This document shows positions 27,392-35,678 of a DNA stretch of 64,000 nucleotides, piece after piece (the first letter of the stretch is position 1; each line of letters opens with the position of its first letter). The DNA is from Clostridiales bacterium (GTDB lineage Bacteria > Bacillota > Clostridia > TANB77 > SIG350), in the NCBI GenBank assembly GCA_015056545.1, contig SVGE01000007.1:19152-83151 (forward strand), written 5' to 3'. A program made the position numbers and the translations under genes. The notes below the pieces were generated by a model, which was given only the letters and a program-made list of their open reading frames with translations, had not been told where the DNA came from and made no database searches.

Positions 27392-28840
27392 ATGAGTACA
27401 AAGTTTACTTCTGAACAATTGAAGCAAATTAATTTAGGTTTTAAAAATGGGTTAACAATGGAACAAGTAACAACATATTCGGATACCAGATTTAATTCAG
27501 GGCAGATGGAACAAATTCGTTTAGGTTATGAAGAGGGTTTAACAGAAGAACAGGTTAAATTGTATGCAAAGACTGAGTTATCGTGGCTACATATGAAAGA
27601 ACTTAGAAAGGCATGGAGAAAATGCGTTAAATATGAACATATGAAAAAATTAGCTAACCCTAAATTTTCACTTGATTGTTTGGATTATTTAATTAGTTGC
27701 TATTCATCTTGGGTTGGCGATACAAGTAGGTCATATATTTTTAGCATATTTAATTTGGCTACAAATCCTAATTTTAATTTGGAGCAGATGAAAGAAATTA
27801 CAAGAGGAATAGGTTCATCTACAGTATGGGAATATGCAAATCCTAAATTTTCAGCAAAACAAATGGAACAAATTAGATTAGCAGGTAACCACCCAGGTTT
27901 TATGAAATATTGCAACCCTAAATTTTCAGCAAATCAGATGAAACAAATTCGACTTGGTTATGAAAATGGATTGTCAGATGAGATGGTAGTTGTATATGCT
28001 AAACCCGTTTTTCAATCTGAGCAAATGGAACAAATTCGTAAAGGGTTTGAAAATGGCCTTTCAGATAAAAAAGTTCAATCTTATGCAGATCCTAAATTTG
28101 ATCGTAATGTTATGTGGCAGATGCGACTTGGTTATGAAGATGGTCTTTCTATTGATATGGTTGCGAAATATGCAAAATCTGAGTTTGAATGGCAACAAAT
28201 GGCAGAAATTCGACTTGGTTATGAAAATGGATTGTCTAATGAACAAATTAAAATCTATGCAAATAAGTCTTTTTCAGAAAAACAGATGAAAGAGATTCGT
28301 TTAGGGTTTGAAAGCAATTTGACTCTTGAGCAAATTTTAGTTTATGCAAATGTAGATGTTCATAGTGAGGTAATGTTTTTTATTCGATGTAAGTATGAAG
28401 AAGGATTAATACTTGAAAAAGCAAAGGAGATAGCTAGTTATAAAATTCCTAGAATCGAATTGATATGGAAAAACGTAAAATTTCAAATTGCTGAGTGCAT
28501 AAATCAGGACATCGATAAAAGTATGATAGAGGAGCTAATAGAAAAGTTTTGTGATATTAAATATATAGATGATCCAGTATATTCAACTCCTGATATTATA
28601 TATAATATTGATAATCAAAAATTATCTTTATGCTTAGACTGTTGCTTGAGGGGGATGAGAAAAGATGAAATTGCATTATTAACATCGTCTGATTTTTCTA
28701 TTGAGCAGATGAAAGAAATTGAGTTAGGTTTATCTAGTAAATTATCTACGGTTCTAGTTGAACTTTATGCAAAAAAAAGTTTATCTGCTACTGAAATGAA
28801 ACAGAGGCGCGAAGAACTTTTAAAAATGAAAAAGGAATAA
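27392..28840 (+). CDS. 29-residue tandem-repeat protein
   Basis: This 482-residue cytoplasmic protein is built of about eleven repeats, mostly exactly 29 residues. The pattern is F-x3-QM-x-QIRLGYENGLS-x4-V-x2-YA-x-P. The first two, a degenerate third, two 25-residue ones and five perfect 29-residue ones in a row (about residues 170-315) are visible. The C-terminus is divergent (370-440) and ends in one more repeat. It is probably an alpha-helical solenoid, a binding scaffold rather than an enzyme. Similar repeats occur in gut Firmicutes accessory regions; function unknown. Arginine is often CGT/CGA, unlike neighbouring housekeeping genes, which suggests transfer. It has its own consensus promoter, GGGAGG site and terminator. 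Confidence 0.75.
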   Translation: MSTKFTSEQLKQINLGFKNGLTMEQVTTYSDTRFNSGQMEQIRLGYEEGLTEEQVKLYAKTELSWLHMKELRKAWRKCVKYEHMKKLANPKFSLDCLDYLISCYSSWVGDTSRSYIFSIFNLATNPNFNLEQMKEITRGIGSSTVWEYANPKFSAKQMEQIRLAGNHPGFMKYCNPKFSANQMKQIRLGYENGLSDEMVVVYAKPVFQSEQMEQIRKGFENGLSDKKVQSYADPKFDRNVMWQMRLGYEDGLSIDMVAKYAKSEFEWQQMAEIRLGYENGLSNEQIKIYANKSFSEKQMKEIRLGFESNLTLEQILVYANVDVHSEVMFFIRCKYEEGLILEKAKEIASYKIPRIELIWKNVKFQIAECINQDIDKSMIEELIEKFCDIKYIDDPVYSTPDIIYNIDNQKLSLCLDCCLRGMRKDEIALLTSSDFSIEQMKEIELGLSSKLSTVLVELYAKKSLSATEMKQRREELLKMKKE

Positions 28841-28854
28841 ATTAAATACTGAAA

Positions 28855-28882
28855 AAGGGTAACTTTAGTTACTCTTTTTTTC
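28855..28882 (+). terminator. rho-independent terminator
   Basis: AAGGGTAAC (28855-28863) pairs with GTTACTCTT (28868-28876), followed by TTTTTT. It ends the repeat-protein gene. Confidence 0.8.
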
Positions 28883-28949
28883 TTTTCTTACATTATTAAA
28901 AACAGCTTTCTCACTCATGTTACCTCAGTGGCATTATTTTTATTTCATA

Positions 28950-28979
28950 AAAAAGTGAGAGTAATTTCTCTCACTTTTT
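28950..28979. terminator. bidirectional hairpin terminator
   Basis: A 12-bp perfect stem AAAAAGTGAGAG / CTCTCACTTTTT with loop TAATTT. On the minus strand it ends the beta-CASP gene. Confidence 0.8.
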
Positions 28980-29128
28980 ACTAAGAATTATGATTATTTA
29001 TATTTGGTATTGTCGTTTATGATATCTAAAAATAATTGACGTTTTGTATAGTTTTTTGTACTTACTGTCTTATTGATAGATTTGTCATAAAAACCTCTAT
29101 TTGTACCATAAAAGGTATAGTAAAAAAA

Positions 29129-30544
29129 TTAATCAAATTTAGTTGATATAATTTTTACAAGTCCATACGGATTTACTCTATAGAAATATTCTCTTCCAAG
29201 TAATCCAACATTTTTTGTTTCTATTTCACGGAGAATTCTTTTTGAAAAACATACTTTTGTTTCTATTTCCCCGTGGTTTAATAATAGTAGCCTAATATTT
29301 TTAAACTGTTTTAAAAAACTTATAATTTCATCTGCTTTTGCATGGGAAGAATATTCAGTTGTATATTCAACTTTTCCATTTTTTTTAGTCATTAATCCTC
29401 CAATTTGTACGATTTCGTCATGCTCAGCATTTTTTAGCTTATTTCCAAGAGTTCCCTCAGCTGTATATCCTGTAAAATGAATTAAAGAATTTTTTCGACT
29501 TATATATTCAGGAATATATATCTGAGCAGGACCGTATGATCCCATGCCTGAGGTAGTAAGAATTATTTTGCTTGTTTTGCTTTCTAAAACCTCTTGTCTA
29601 GTTTCGGTATTTACGAAAGAAAGATTTTCAGGTAAAAAGTCTCTCATATTGTTTTTTATATCCAAGCCATCTTTGATGTATAAATTCGTATATCTTATGG
29701 CTAATTTACCATCAAAGTATATTGGAATATTTGGATCAAGATCACCTGATAATTGCATTTTTCTTAATTCATACAAAATTTCTTGTGATCTTCCCAGTGA
29801 AAATACTAATGCTACAACAGTTCCTTTGTTAGATAAGCAGTTTTTAATATTTCCTTTGAAAACTTGTTTCATATCTTTTGTTTCCATATTTCCGTATGTT
29901 GATTCTTGAACTAATGTTAGAGGTAATTCAAGAACCCAATCTGGAAGATTAGGAACATCAAAAAATATATTTTTGTTATTATAGTCTCCTGTAAATAGTA
30001 AATTAATGTCTTCATATCCTGAGTAACTAATTTGTACTAATATAAGAGAGGCTCCTACAAGATGACCATTCATAAAAAAAGTAACTCTTATATTTTCGTT
30101 AATTTGAACTGTTTCATTATAATTACATGGTTCTAAAAGCCTTACTGTTTCATCAATGTTACTTTCTTGATATAAACATTTAGTATGTTTTCTTTTAGAT
30201 ATATCATGTAATATATTAAAATTATCCTGCAGTGCTAATGGTAATAATTTGCAAGTTGTATTTGTTGCATAAATTTTATTTGAAAATCCGTTTTTTACCA
30301 TAAGAGGAAGTCTTCCAATATGATCAACATGATTGTGGGTAACCAAGCAAAAATCAATATTTTCTGGATTAAAATGAAAGATTTCATTCAATTCAGAATA
30401 TTTTCTTTCTTGAAATAAACCACAATCTACAACAAACCGAATGGTATTCCCATTAGGAAATTTGATAACAACTAAATTACAAGAACCTGTAACTTCTTCG
30501 TGCATTGCCATAATATCGACATAAAACCTATTTTTAGATCCCAT
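29129..30544 (-). CDS. beta-CASP family metallo-beta-lactamase-fold hydrolase
   Basis: This 471-residue protein has a metallo-beta-lactamase domain with the metal motif THNHVDHIGRLP (about residue 78) and the histidines in MNGHLVGAS and LLFTGDY. A beta-CASP insert (TLVQESTYGN, then LVFSLGRSQEIL) and the C-terminal YSSHAKADEI follow. The class contains RNA processing nucleases such as CPSF-73 and YsciA-like exonucleases; an RNA substrate is likely but not proven. The start has GGAGG. After the TAA the same frame continues for 44 more codons (to 28994) with a protein-like composition, so this stop may be secondary. Confidence 0.82.
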   Translation of the reverse strand: MGSKNRFYVDIMAMHEEVTGSCNLVVIKFPNGNTIRFVVDCGLFQERKYSELNEIFHFNPENIDFCLVTHNHVDHIGRLPLMVKNGFSNKIYATNTTCKLLPLALQDNFNILHDISKRKHTKCLYQESNIDETVRLLEPCNYNETVQINENIRVTFFMNGHLVGASLILVQISYSGYEDINLLFTGDYNNKNIFFDVPNLPDWVLELPLTLVQESTYGNMETKDMKQVFKGNIKNCLSNKGTVVALVFSLGRSQEILYELRKMQLSGDLDPNIPIYFDGKLAIRYTNLYIKDGLDIKNNMRDFLPENLSFVNTETRQEVLESKTSKIILTTSGMGSYGPAQIYIPEYISRKNSLIHFTGYTAEGTLGNKLKNAEHDEIVQIGGLMTKKNGKVEYTTEYSSHAKADEIISFLKQFKNIRLLLLNHGEIETKVCFSKRILREIETKNVGLLGREYFYRVNPYGLVKIISTKFD

Positions 30545-30708
30545 AAAAATTCCTCCATCAAATTAAAATAATTCAATGTTAATATAAATATAGAACATTG
30601 TATATGTAGTTTATCATGCTTGAAAAGTTATGTCAAATTTAAAAAAAATTTATATAATAATAATATTTAATATTAAGTTTGTATAAAAAAATAATATACA
30701 TTAAATAA

Positions 30709-30737
30709 TTGAAATACAGTTTTAACTATGATATTAT
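30709..30737 (+). promoter_or_regulatory. probable promoter of the CYTH-thioesterase pair
   Basis: TTGAAA (30709-30714), 17 bases, TATTAT (30732-30737). A second TATAAT (30746-30751) follows without a good -35. Confidence 0.5.
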
Positions 30738-30768
30738 ATTTTTGATATAATTAAAAAGGAGGGATATT

Positions 30769-31353
30769 ATGGCAAATATAATTGAACTTGAAGTATGCTA
30801 TGTGCTTAATGAAGATTATAAAGATATTTTAGAAAAAATAGAAAAATATGGCTATACATTTAATGCACATATAATAGAAGAAGATACTTATTATACAGAT
30901 AAACAAGAAACTTTTATAAAAGATAGAATTTGCTTAAGAACAAGAAAGACAAATGAAGATAGTTTAGAACTTACATATAAACCTAAAACAGATAATTCAA
31001 CTGAGAAATATGGTAAAAAAGAGGTGAATATTTCACTAAATGTTAAAGATTATAAAGATATTAAATTTGTTATTAATTCATTAGGTTATGATGAGTATGT
31101 AACCTTTAAAAAGGATAGAACTATTTATACAAAAGTAATTAACGGATTTGAACATAATATAATGATAGATAAAATAGAAGGTATAGGACAATATATAGAA
31201 CTTGAAATTATTGCAAATACTGAAGAAGAGAAAGAAAAATTACATGATGAATTAGATAATTTTGTAAGAATTTTTGAATGTGACAAATTAGTAGAAAAAA
31301 ATAAACCATATAGAGATATTGTTAAGGAATATTATATAAAGAATAATAAATAA
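30769..31353 (+). CDS. CYTH domain protein (class IV cyclase/triphosphatase-like)
   Basis: This 194-residue CYTH protein has alternating charged strands forming the tunnel (RICLRTRKTNEDSLELTYKP, then FEHNIMIDKIEGIGQYIELEI). The opening strand reads IELEVCY, so the family's third residue (Lys in ExExK) is Cys. Members are adenylate cyclase IV, thiamine triphosphatase or inorganic triphosphatases. The substitution could alter substrate binding. GGAGGG precedes the start. It is paired with a thioesterase 15 bases downstream. Confidence 0.8.
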   Translation: MANIIELEVCYVLNEDYKDILEKIEKYGYTFNAHIIEEDTYYTDKQETFIKDRICLRTRKTNEDSLELTYKPKTDNSTEKYGKKEVNISLNVKDYKDIKFVINSLGYDEYVTFKKDRTIYTKVINGFEHNIMIDKIEGIGQYIELEIIANTEEEKEKLHDELDNFVRIFECDKLVEKNKPYRDIVKEYYIKNNK

Positions 31354-31368
31354 ATTAGGAGATATGAT

Positions 31369-31782
31369 ATGAAGAAATACATACATAAAGTTCAATATTA
31401 TGAAACAGATAAAATGGGAATAACACATCATTCTAATTATATAAGATGGATGGAAGAAGCTAGAATATATTTTTTAGAACAAATTGGTTTTGAGTATTCA
31501 AAATTAGAAAGAGAAGGAATAATTTCACCTGTAATTGGAATAGAGTGTGAATATAAAACAGCAACAACATTTGATAATGAGATTGAAATTGATGTAAAAG
31601 TTAAAGAGTTTAAAGGAGTAAGATTAATTATAGAATATACTATGCTTAATATAAAAACAGGAGATTTAGTTGCTATTTGTATATCTAAGCATTGTTTTGT
31701 TAATAAAGAGGGAAAACCAATAGCTTTAAAGAAGGAAAACCAATTATTAGCAGATGCTTTAAGTAAATTAGAAAACAAATAA
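31369..31782 (+). CDS. acyl-CoA thioesterase, YbgC/4HBT family
   Basis: This 137-residue hotdog-fold thioesterase has the family opening VQYYETDKMGITHHSNYIRWMEEARIYFL, with the catalytic Asp in ETDKMGI. A conserved C-terminal segment is CISKHCFVNKEGKPI. Members hydrolyse acyl-CoA or related thioesters. It lies 15 bases after the CYTH gene, with a weak GGAG site, and ends in a bidirectional terminator. Confidence 0.88.
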   Translation: MKKYIHKVQYYETDKMGITHHSNYIRWMEEARIYFLEQIGFEYSKLEREGIISPVIGIECEYKTATTFDNEIEIDVKVKEFKGVRLIIEYTMLNIKTGDLVAICISKHCFVNKEGKPIALKKENQLLADALSKLENK

Positions 31783-31784
31783 AT

Positions 31785-31824
31785 AAAAAGCAATCATATT
31801 ATTATAAAAATATGGTTGCTTTTT
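31785..31824. terminator. bidirectional terminator
   Basis: AAAAAGCAATCATAT (31785-31799) pairs with ATATGGTTGCTTTTT (31810-31824), with one T.G. It serves the thioesterase and the convergent HTH gene. Confidence 0.85.
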
Positions 31825-32059
31825 ATTCGTCTTCTATATCTGAAAATAATTCATCTTTGAAAAATTCATCAATTGTAATATCAAATCCCTGACATATCCT
31901 ATAAATAGTTAATATTCTAGGATTATTACTAAAGCCTAATAAAATATTATTAACTGTAGATTGGTATACACCTGAACGCATTGCTAGCTTATTTACAGTT
32001 ATATTATTTTTATGACATAAATTTAAAATTCTTTTTGAGATAGCTTCATTTAATTTCAT
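31823..32059 (-). CDS. XRE-family HTH regulator, 78 aa
   Basis: This 78-residue DNA-binding protein has a helix-turn-helix of the Cro/C1 type (NITVNKLAMRSGVYQSTVNNILLGFSNN, about residues 19-46) followed by a short dimer-like helix (IYRICQGFDITIDEFF). It belongs to a divergent pair with the HTH protein at 32162. The intervening palindrome is a likely operator. The start is preceded by AGGAGG. Targets are unknown. Confidence 0.82.
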   Translation of the reverse strand: MKLNEAISKRILNLCHKNNITVNKLAMRSGVYQSTVNNILLGFSNNPRILTIYRICQGFDITIDEFFKDELFSDIEDE

Positions 32060-32104
32060 TTTTTTGCCTCCTAGAAAAATTATAGCAAAATTAAAAAATA
32101 TATA

Positions 32105-32144
32105 TTAACAACACATTGTTAACTTTAACAAAATATTGTATAAT
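32105..32144 (+). promoter_or_regulatory. palindromic operator and promoter between divergent HTH genes
   Basis: TTAACAA-CACA-TTGTTAA (32105-32122) is a perfect 7-bp-arm palindrome. TTGTTA at 32116-32121 is a usable -35, 17 bases from a perfect TATAAT (32139-32144), so a repressor bound to the palindrome would block this promoter. Confidence 0.6.
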
Positions 32145-32161
32145 TATTATGGTGATTAATT

Positions 32162-32347
32162 ATGAAAAATATTATTAAATTTAGAAAAGAAAAAAATCTT
32201 TCACAAAAGGAGTTAGCAAAGCTAGTTAATATCTCTCCAGGATACTTATCTCATTTAGAAAATGGAGGAAGAAAGAATCCTTCAATTGTTATTCTAAAAA
32301 AGATAGCAGAAATATTAGAAAAAGATATTTCTGATTTATTGAGGTAA
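32162..32347 (+). CDS. XRE-family HTH regulator, 61 aa
   Basis: This compact 61-residue protein is essentially one HTH domain (IIKFRKEKNLSQKELAKLVN, then ISPGYLSHLENGGRKNPS, then ILEKDISDLL). The second helix-turn-helix recognition segment is SPGYLSHLENG. It lies divergent to the 78-residue regulator with a palindrome between, and has a weak GGTGAT site. It probably controls itself or its neighbour; no other target is visible. Confidence 0.82.
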   Translation: MKNIIKFRKEKNLSQKELAKLVNISPGYLSHLENGGRKNPSIVILKKIAEILEKDISDLLR

Positions 32348-32390
32348 AACTATTGAAAAGATAAAATAAGTGTAAAATTTTTATATATTT

Positions 32391-32432
32391 AATAAACCTA
32401 AAGTTAAATTTTAGCTTAGGTTTATTTTTTGC
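32391..32432 (+). terminator. rho-independent terminator
   Basis: AATAAACCTAA (32391-32401) pairs with TTAGGTTTATT (32416-32426), followed by TTTT. Ends the 61-aa HTH gene. Confidence 0.75.
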
Positions 32433-32518
32433 ATTTTTAAATAAAAAAATTATAATTTACTGTTCAAAATAATTAATATGTGTGATATAATAATTCCGTA
32501 TTTATATAAGGAGGTATT

Positions 32519-33685
32519 ATGAGAATATATAAGTTTGATGATATTAAATCAAAAATGAATAAAAAGAAAATAATAATAATGGTAGTAATATTAATTGTTA
32601 TTTTATTTTTTACTTTATATAAATTTTGTTATCCGTTTAGACAACTGGTAAACAATATTTGTTCTATAACACCTTCAATTAATCTAAATCTAACAACTTT
32701 ATATGTAGATAATGAAAGTATTAATGGAATAGTAGGATATGATAAATATTTTTCAATTTTAAGTCAAAATAAATTATCTACATATACTACAAAGGAAAAA
32801 GCGGATTTTGAAACAAATGTAAAAATAACTAATATGATAAGTTCACAATCTGGTAGTTATTTAGCAATAGCACAAAAAAATGCAACAGATTTATATTTAT
32901 TTAATGGAGATAATCTTAAATATGAAATAAATACAACAGGAAATATTTCACAAATATCTGTGAATAAAAATGGATATGTTGCAGTTTCTGTAGCAAAAAG
33001 TGGTTACCGAACAATAATAGTATTATATAATCCACAAGGACAAGAAGTATTTACAACTTATCTTGTTAATACATATGCAAATGATATAAAAATATCAGAC
33101 AATAATAAGTATTTAGCTTTTTCTGAAATAGATACATCAGGAATACAACCTGTTTCAAAAATAAAATTTATACAAATTGATAAAGTAGGAACAGATAATT
33201 ATATAATTGATACTGAAACAGAAGAAAATACTATTATTTCAAAATTAGAATTTCATAATAATAATGAAGTAATATATTTAACAGATGGAAAAATAAAAAA
33301 AGTAAATATTAATGGGGAAAAAACAGATATTTTAGATATATCTAATAAAAATATATTAAACATTGATATTAGTTTGGGAAATGTAATAGTAATAGTAGAA
33401 AAAAACTCAAATAATTTATTTAAGAATTCAAATGATATAAAGACATATGATTTATCAGGTAATTTGATAAGTTCATATCAAGTAGATTATACTATTAAAC
33501 AATTAAAAGTAAATGATAATATTATTTGTGCTAATATTGGACAAACAGCATATTTTATAACATCATCAGGAAGATTAATTAATAAATATGAAGCAAAAGC
33601 TGACATAAAAGATGTTATAATATATGATAATGGAACAATGGCAGCATTGATATATAGAAATAAAATAGAATTAATGTATATATAA
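32519..33685 (+). CDS. DUF5711 family membrane-anchored protein
   Basis: This 388-residue protein has one N-terminal helix (about residues 18-38). The rest is a repeated beta-rich extracytoplasmic domain with propeller-like periodicity (SGSYLAIAQKNATDLYLFNG; NKNGYVAVSVAKSGYRTIIVLYNP; DNNKYLAFSEID). I assign it to DUF5711 on pattern; function is unknown. It heads the operon DUF5711-cvpA-LCP-rsfS-leuS, so a role in the envelope is possible. AGGAGG precedes the ATG, with TATAAT at 32486-32491. Confidence 0.65.
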   Translation: MRIYKFDDIKSKMNKKKIIIMVVILIVILFFTLYKFCYPFRQLVNNICSITPSINLNLTTLYVDNESINGIVGYDKYFSILSQNKLSTYTTKEKADFETNVKITNMISSQSGSYLAIAQKNATDLYLFNGDNLKYEINTTGNISQISVNKNGYVAVSVAKSGYRTIIVLYNPQGQEVFTTYLVNTYANDIKISDNNKYLAFSEIDTSGIQPVSKIKFIQIDKVGTDNYIIDTETEENTIISKLEFHNNNEVIYLTDGKIKKVNINGEKTDILDISNKNILNIDISLGNVIVIVEKNSNNLFKNSNDIKTYDLSGNLISSYQVDYTIKQLKVNDNIICANIGQTAYFITSSGRLINKYEAKADIKDVIIYDNGTMAALIYRNKIELMYI

Positions 33686-33698
33686 TTGGAGGTATCAA

Positions 33699-34352
33699 AT
33701 GATAATAGATATAATATTGATATTAATTATATTACTTGGAGCATTTTTAGGATATAAAAAAGGACTAATAAATGAAGTCTTTGGAATTATTGGTATATTT
33801 TTAGCAATAATTTTAGCAATGCTTTCATATAAAACTATAGTTAGAAATATTATTCCAAAAACAGGGTTAGATAAAACAGTTTATACAATAGTTGAACAAA
33901 AATTTAAAGATACAGAAAATGCATTAGACACATCTATAAATATTCCAGAAAATCTACAAACATATTTTGATGCAAATGTCATAATTAATCAAACATCATC
34001 AAATAATATAGAAAAAACTAGTAATTTTATTGTTAATGCTATAACAATAGTTTTATTGATAATAATATATTATATAATAATTATGATAATAAAAATGTTA
34101 TTAAATAAAGTTGCAGATTTACCAATTCTAAGTAGTATTAATGGAATAGGTGGAGCAGTAGTTGGAATAGTTAAAAATATGATTATTGTTTTAATAATAT
34201 TAACTTTATTAAGTTTTTATTCAACAATTGGAAAAGCTAACTTTATAACACAAAATATTAATAATTCAATAATAACAAAACAAATATATGATAGTAATTT
34301 TATAACAACTATATTTATTAATGCACAAAATACAAATGATGAAAATATTTAA
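33699..34352 (+). CDS. CvpA family membrane protein
   Basis: This 217-residue protein shows four membrane helices and the CvpA family opening IDIILILIILLGAFLGYKKGLINEVFGIIGIFLA. It has a soluble loop at about 60-105 and the second conserved part SINGIGGAVVGIVKNMIIV. CvpA family members affect envelope integrity and colicin V export in other bacteria; mechanism unknown. It starts 13 bases after the DUF5711 gene and overlaps nothing important downstream. Confidence 0.85.
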   Translation: MIIDIILILIILLGAFLGYKKGLINEVFGIIGIFLAIILAMLSYKTIVRNIIPKTGLDKTVYTIVEQKFKDTENALDTSINIPENLQTYFDANVIINQTSSNNIEKTSNFIVNAITIVLLIIIYYIIIMIIKMLLNKVADLPILSSINGIGGAVVGIVKNMIIVLIILTLLSFYSTIGKANFITQNINNSIITKQIYDSNFITTIFINAQNTNDENI

Positions 34353-34371
34353 TGAAAGGAATGAGCTAATT

Positions 34372-35301
34372 TTGAAGGCAATAGGAAATTTTATATTTAA
34401 GATGATAATGGTAGTAATTTTTTTGGTAGTAATGGTGTTATCAACTGCAGTTTTGGGATTTGCATATATGAGATATGGAAAAGATACTAATAATACTAAT
34501 GTAGATAATTCAATACTCAATATTTTGCAGAATAATACTCCAAAAGAAAGAGTTAATGTATTAGTCGTAGGAACAAATCAAAATTTAACAGACTTCATAA
34601 TGGTTGCTGGATATAATCCTGCAAGTGGAGATATTTCTATGATGTCTATACCTAGAGATACTAAGTATGCAAAAAGTAATACAGCTTTTAGTAAAATAAA
34701 TGCAATATACCAAGGAAAACATATAGATAAATTACAAGCAGAAATTGAAGATATATTAGATATAGAAATAGATTATTATGTAATTTTTGATAAAAAAGCA
34801 TTATGGGAAGTTGTAGATGCTTTAGGTGGAGTTACAGTTGATGTTGGGTCTAAACCGTTAAAATATTCTGATCCAGAACAAAACTTGTATATAAATATAC
34901 CTGCTGGAGTTCAAAAATTAGATGGTAAAAAGGCAGAACAATATGTAAGATTTAGAAAAGGATATGCTAATGGGGATATTGGAAGAATAGGGGCACAACA
35001 AAACTTTATAAAAGCATTTATTACAGAATGTATAAAACCTACAAATATTCCAAAACTTCCAGAAGTAGCTAAAATAGGTTTTGAAAATATTAAAACAGAT
35101 GTTACATTAGATACAATACTATATTATTTAGAAGATGTTGCAAAAATAGATTTAGCAAAAATACGAATGGAAACTCTTCCAGGTGAAGGAAGAACAATAG
35201 ATGGAGTATCTTTCTATATAATGTTTGAAAAAGAAATTGAAAAATTATCTAATGAGATGTTTAATTGGGATGATGAAACTGAAATAAACATTAATGAATA
35301 A
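34372..35301 (+). CDS. LytR-CpsA-Psr (LCP) family cell-wall ligase
   Basis: This 309-residue LCP phosphotransferase ligates wall teichoic acid or capsule polymers to peptidoglycan. It has one N-terminal anchor helix, then the LCP domain with MMSIPRDTKYA (catalytic Arg region), INAIYQG, VVDALGGVTVDV, and the QKLDGKKAEQYVRFRKGYANGDIGR segment. The polyprenyl-binding segment is somewhat reduced (LVVGTNQNLTDFIMV). I start at TTG 34372, behind AAAGGA; the upstream ATGs lie within the cvpA frame without a good site. It probably works with the TagO/WecB pathway at 58413. Confidence 0.85.
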   Translation: MKAIGNFIFKMIMVVIFLVVMVLSTAVLGFAYMRYGKDTNNTNVDNSILNILQNNTPKERVNVLVVGTNQNLTDFIMVAGYNPASGDISMMSIPRDTKYAKSNTAFSKINAIYQGKHIDKLQAEIEDILDIEIDYYVIFDKKALWEVVDALGGVTVDVGSKPLKYSDPEQNLYINIPAGVQKLDGKKAEQYVRFRKGYANGDIGRIGAQQNFIKAFITECIKPTNIPKLPEVAKIGFENIKTDVTLDTILYYLEDVAKIDLAKIRMETLPGEGRTIDGVSFYIMFEKEIEKLSNEMFNWDDETEININE

Positions 35302-35326
35302 AATAAATTGAAAAGGAGGAAAAAGC

Positions 35327-35656
35327 ATGTTAGATAAAAAAATATTAGAAATACTAGAGAGTAAAAAAGCAATAGATATTAAAGTTATGGATATTGCTCA
35401 AAAAAGTACATTTACAGATAAATTTATTATTGCTAGTGGTACATCAAATACGCATGTTAAATCTTTAGCAGATAATATTGAAGTAGATTTAAAGAAAGAA
35501 AAAATTTATGCAAGAAAAATTGAAGGGTATGAATCAGGAAGATGGATATTAATGGATTATGGTGAAGTTGTAGTTCATATATTCCATCCAGAAGAAAGGG
35601 AATTTTATGACCTCGAAAACCTGTGGGAAAAATTATTAAATAGATTAGAAGATTAA
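35327..35656 (+). CDS. rsfS: ribosomal silencing factor RsfS
   Basis: This 109-residue protein binds ribosomal protein L14 and blocks subunit joining in starvation. It has the family features FTDKFIIASGTSNTHVKSLADN and the C-terminal GEVVVHIFHPEEREFYDLENLW. AGGAGG precedes the ATG. It sits 25 bases after the LCP gene and 22 before leuS; rsfS-leuS adjacency is common. Confidence 0.94.
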   Translation: MLDKKILEILESKKAIDIKVMDIAQKSTFTDKFIIASGTSNTHVKSLADNIEVDLKKEKIYARKIEGYESGRWILMDYGEVVVHIFHPEEREFYDLENLWEKLLNRLED

Positions 35657-35678
35657 TTAAAGGAAAGAGGTTATGAAA

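Noticed and set aside
28841..28993. Gene between the repeat protein and the beta-CASP gene
   Set aside because: Two hairpin terminators occupy the gap; the only protein-like frame is the in-frame extension of the beta-CASP gene, reported separately.
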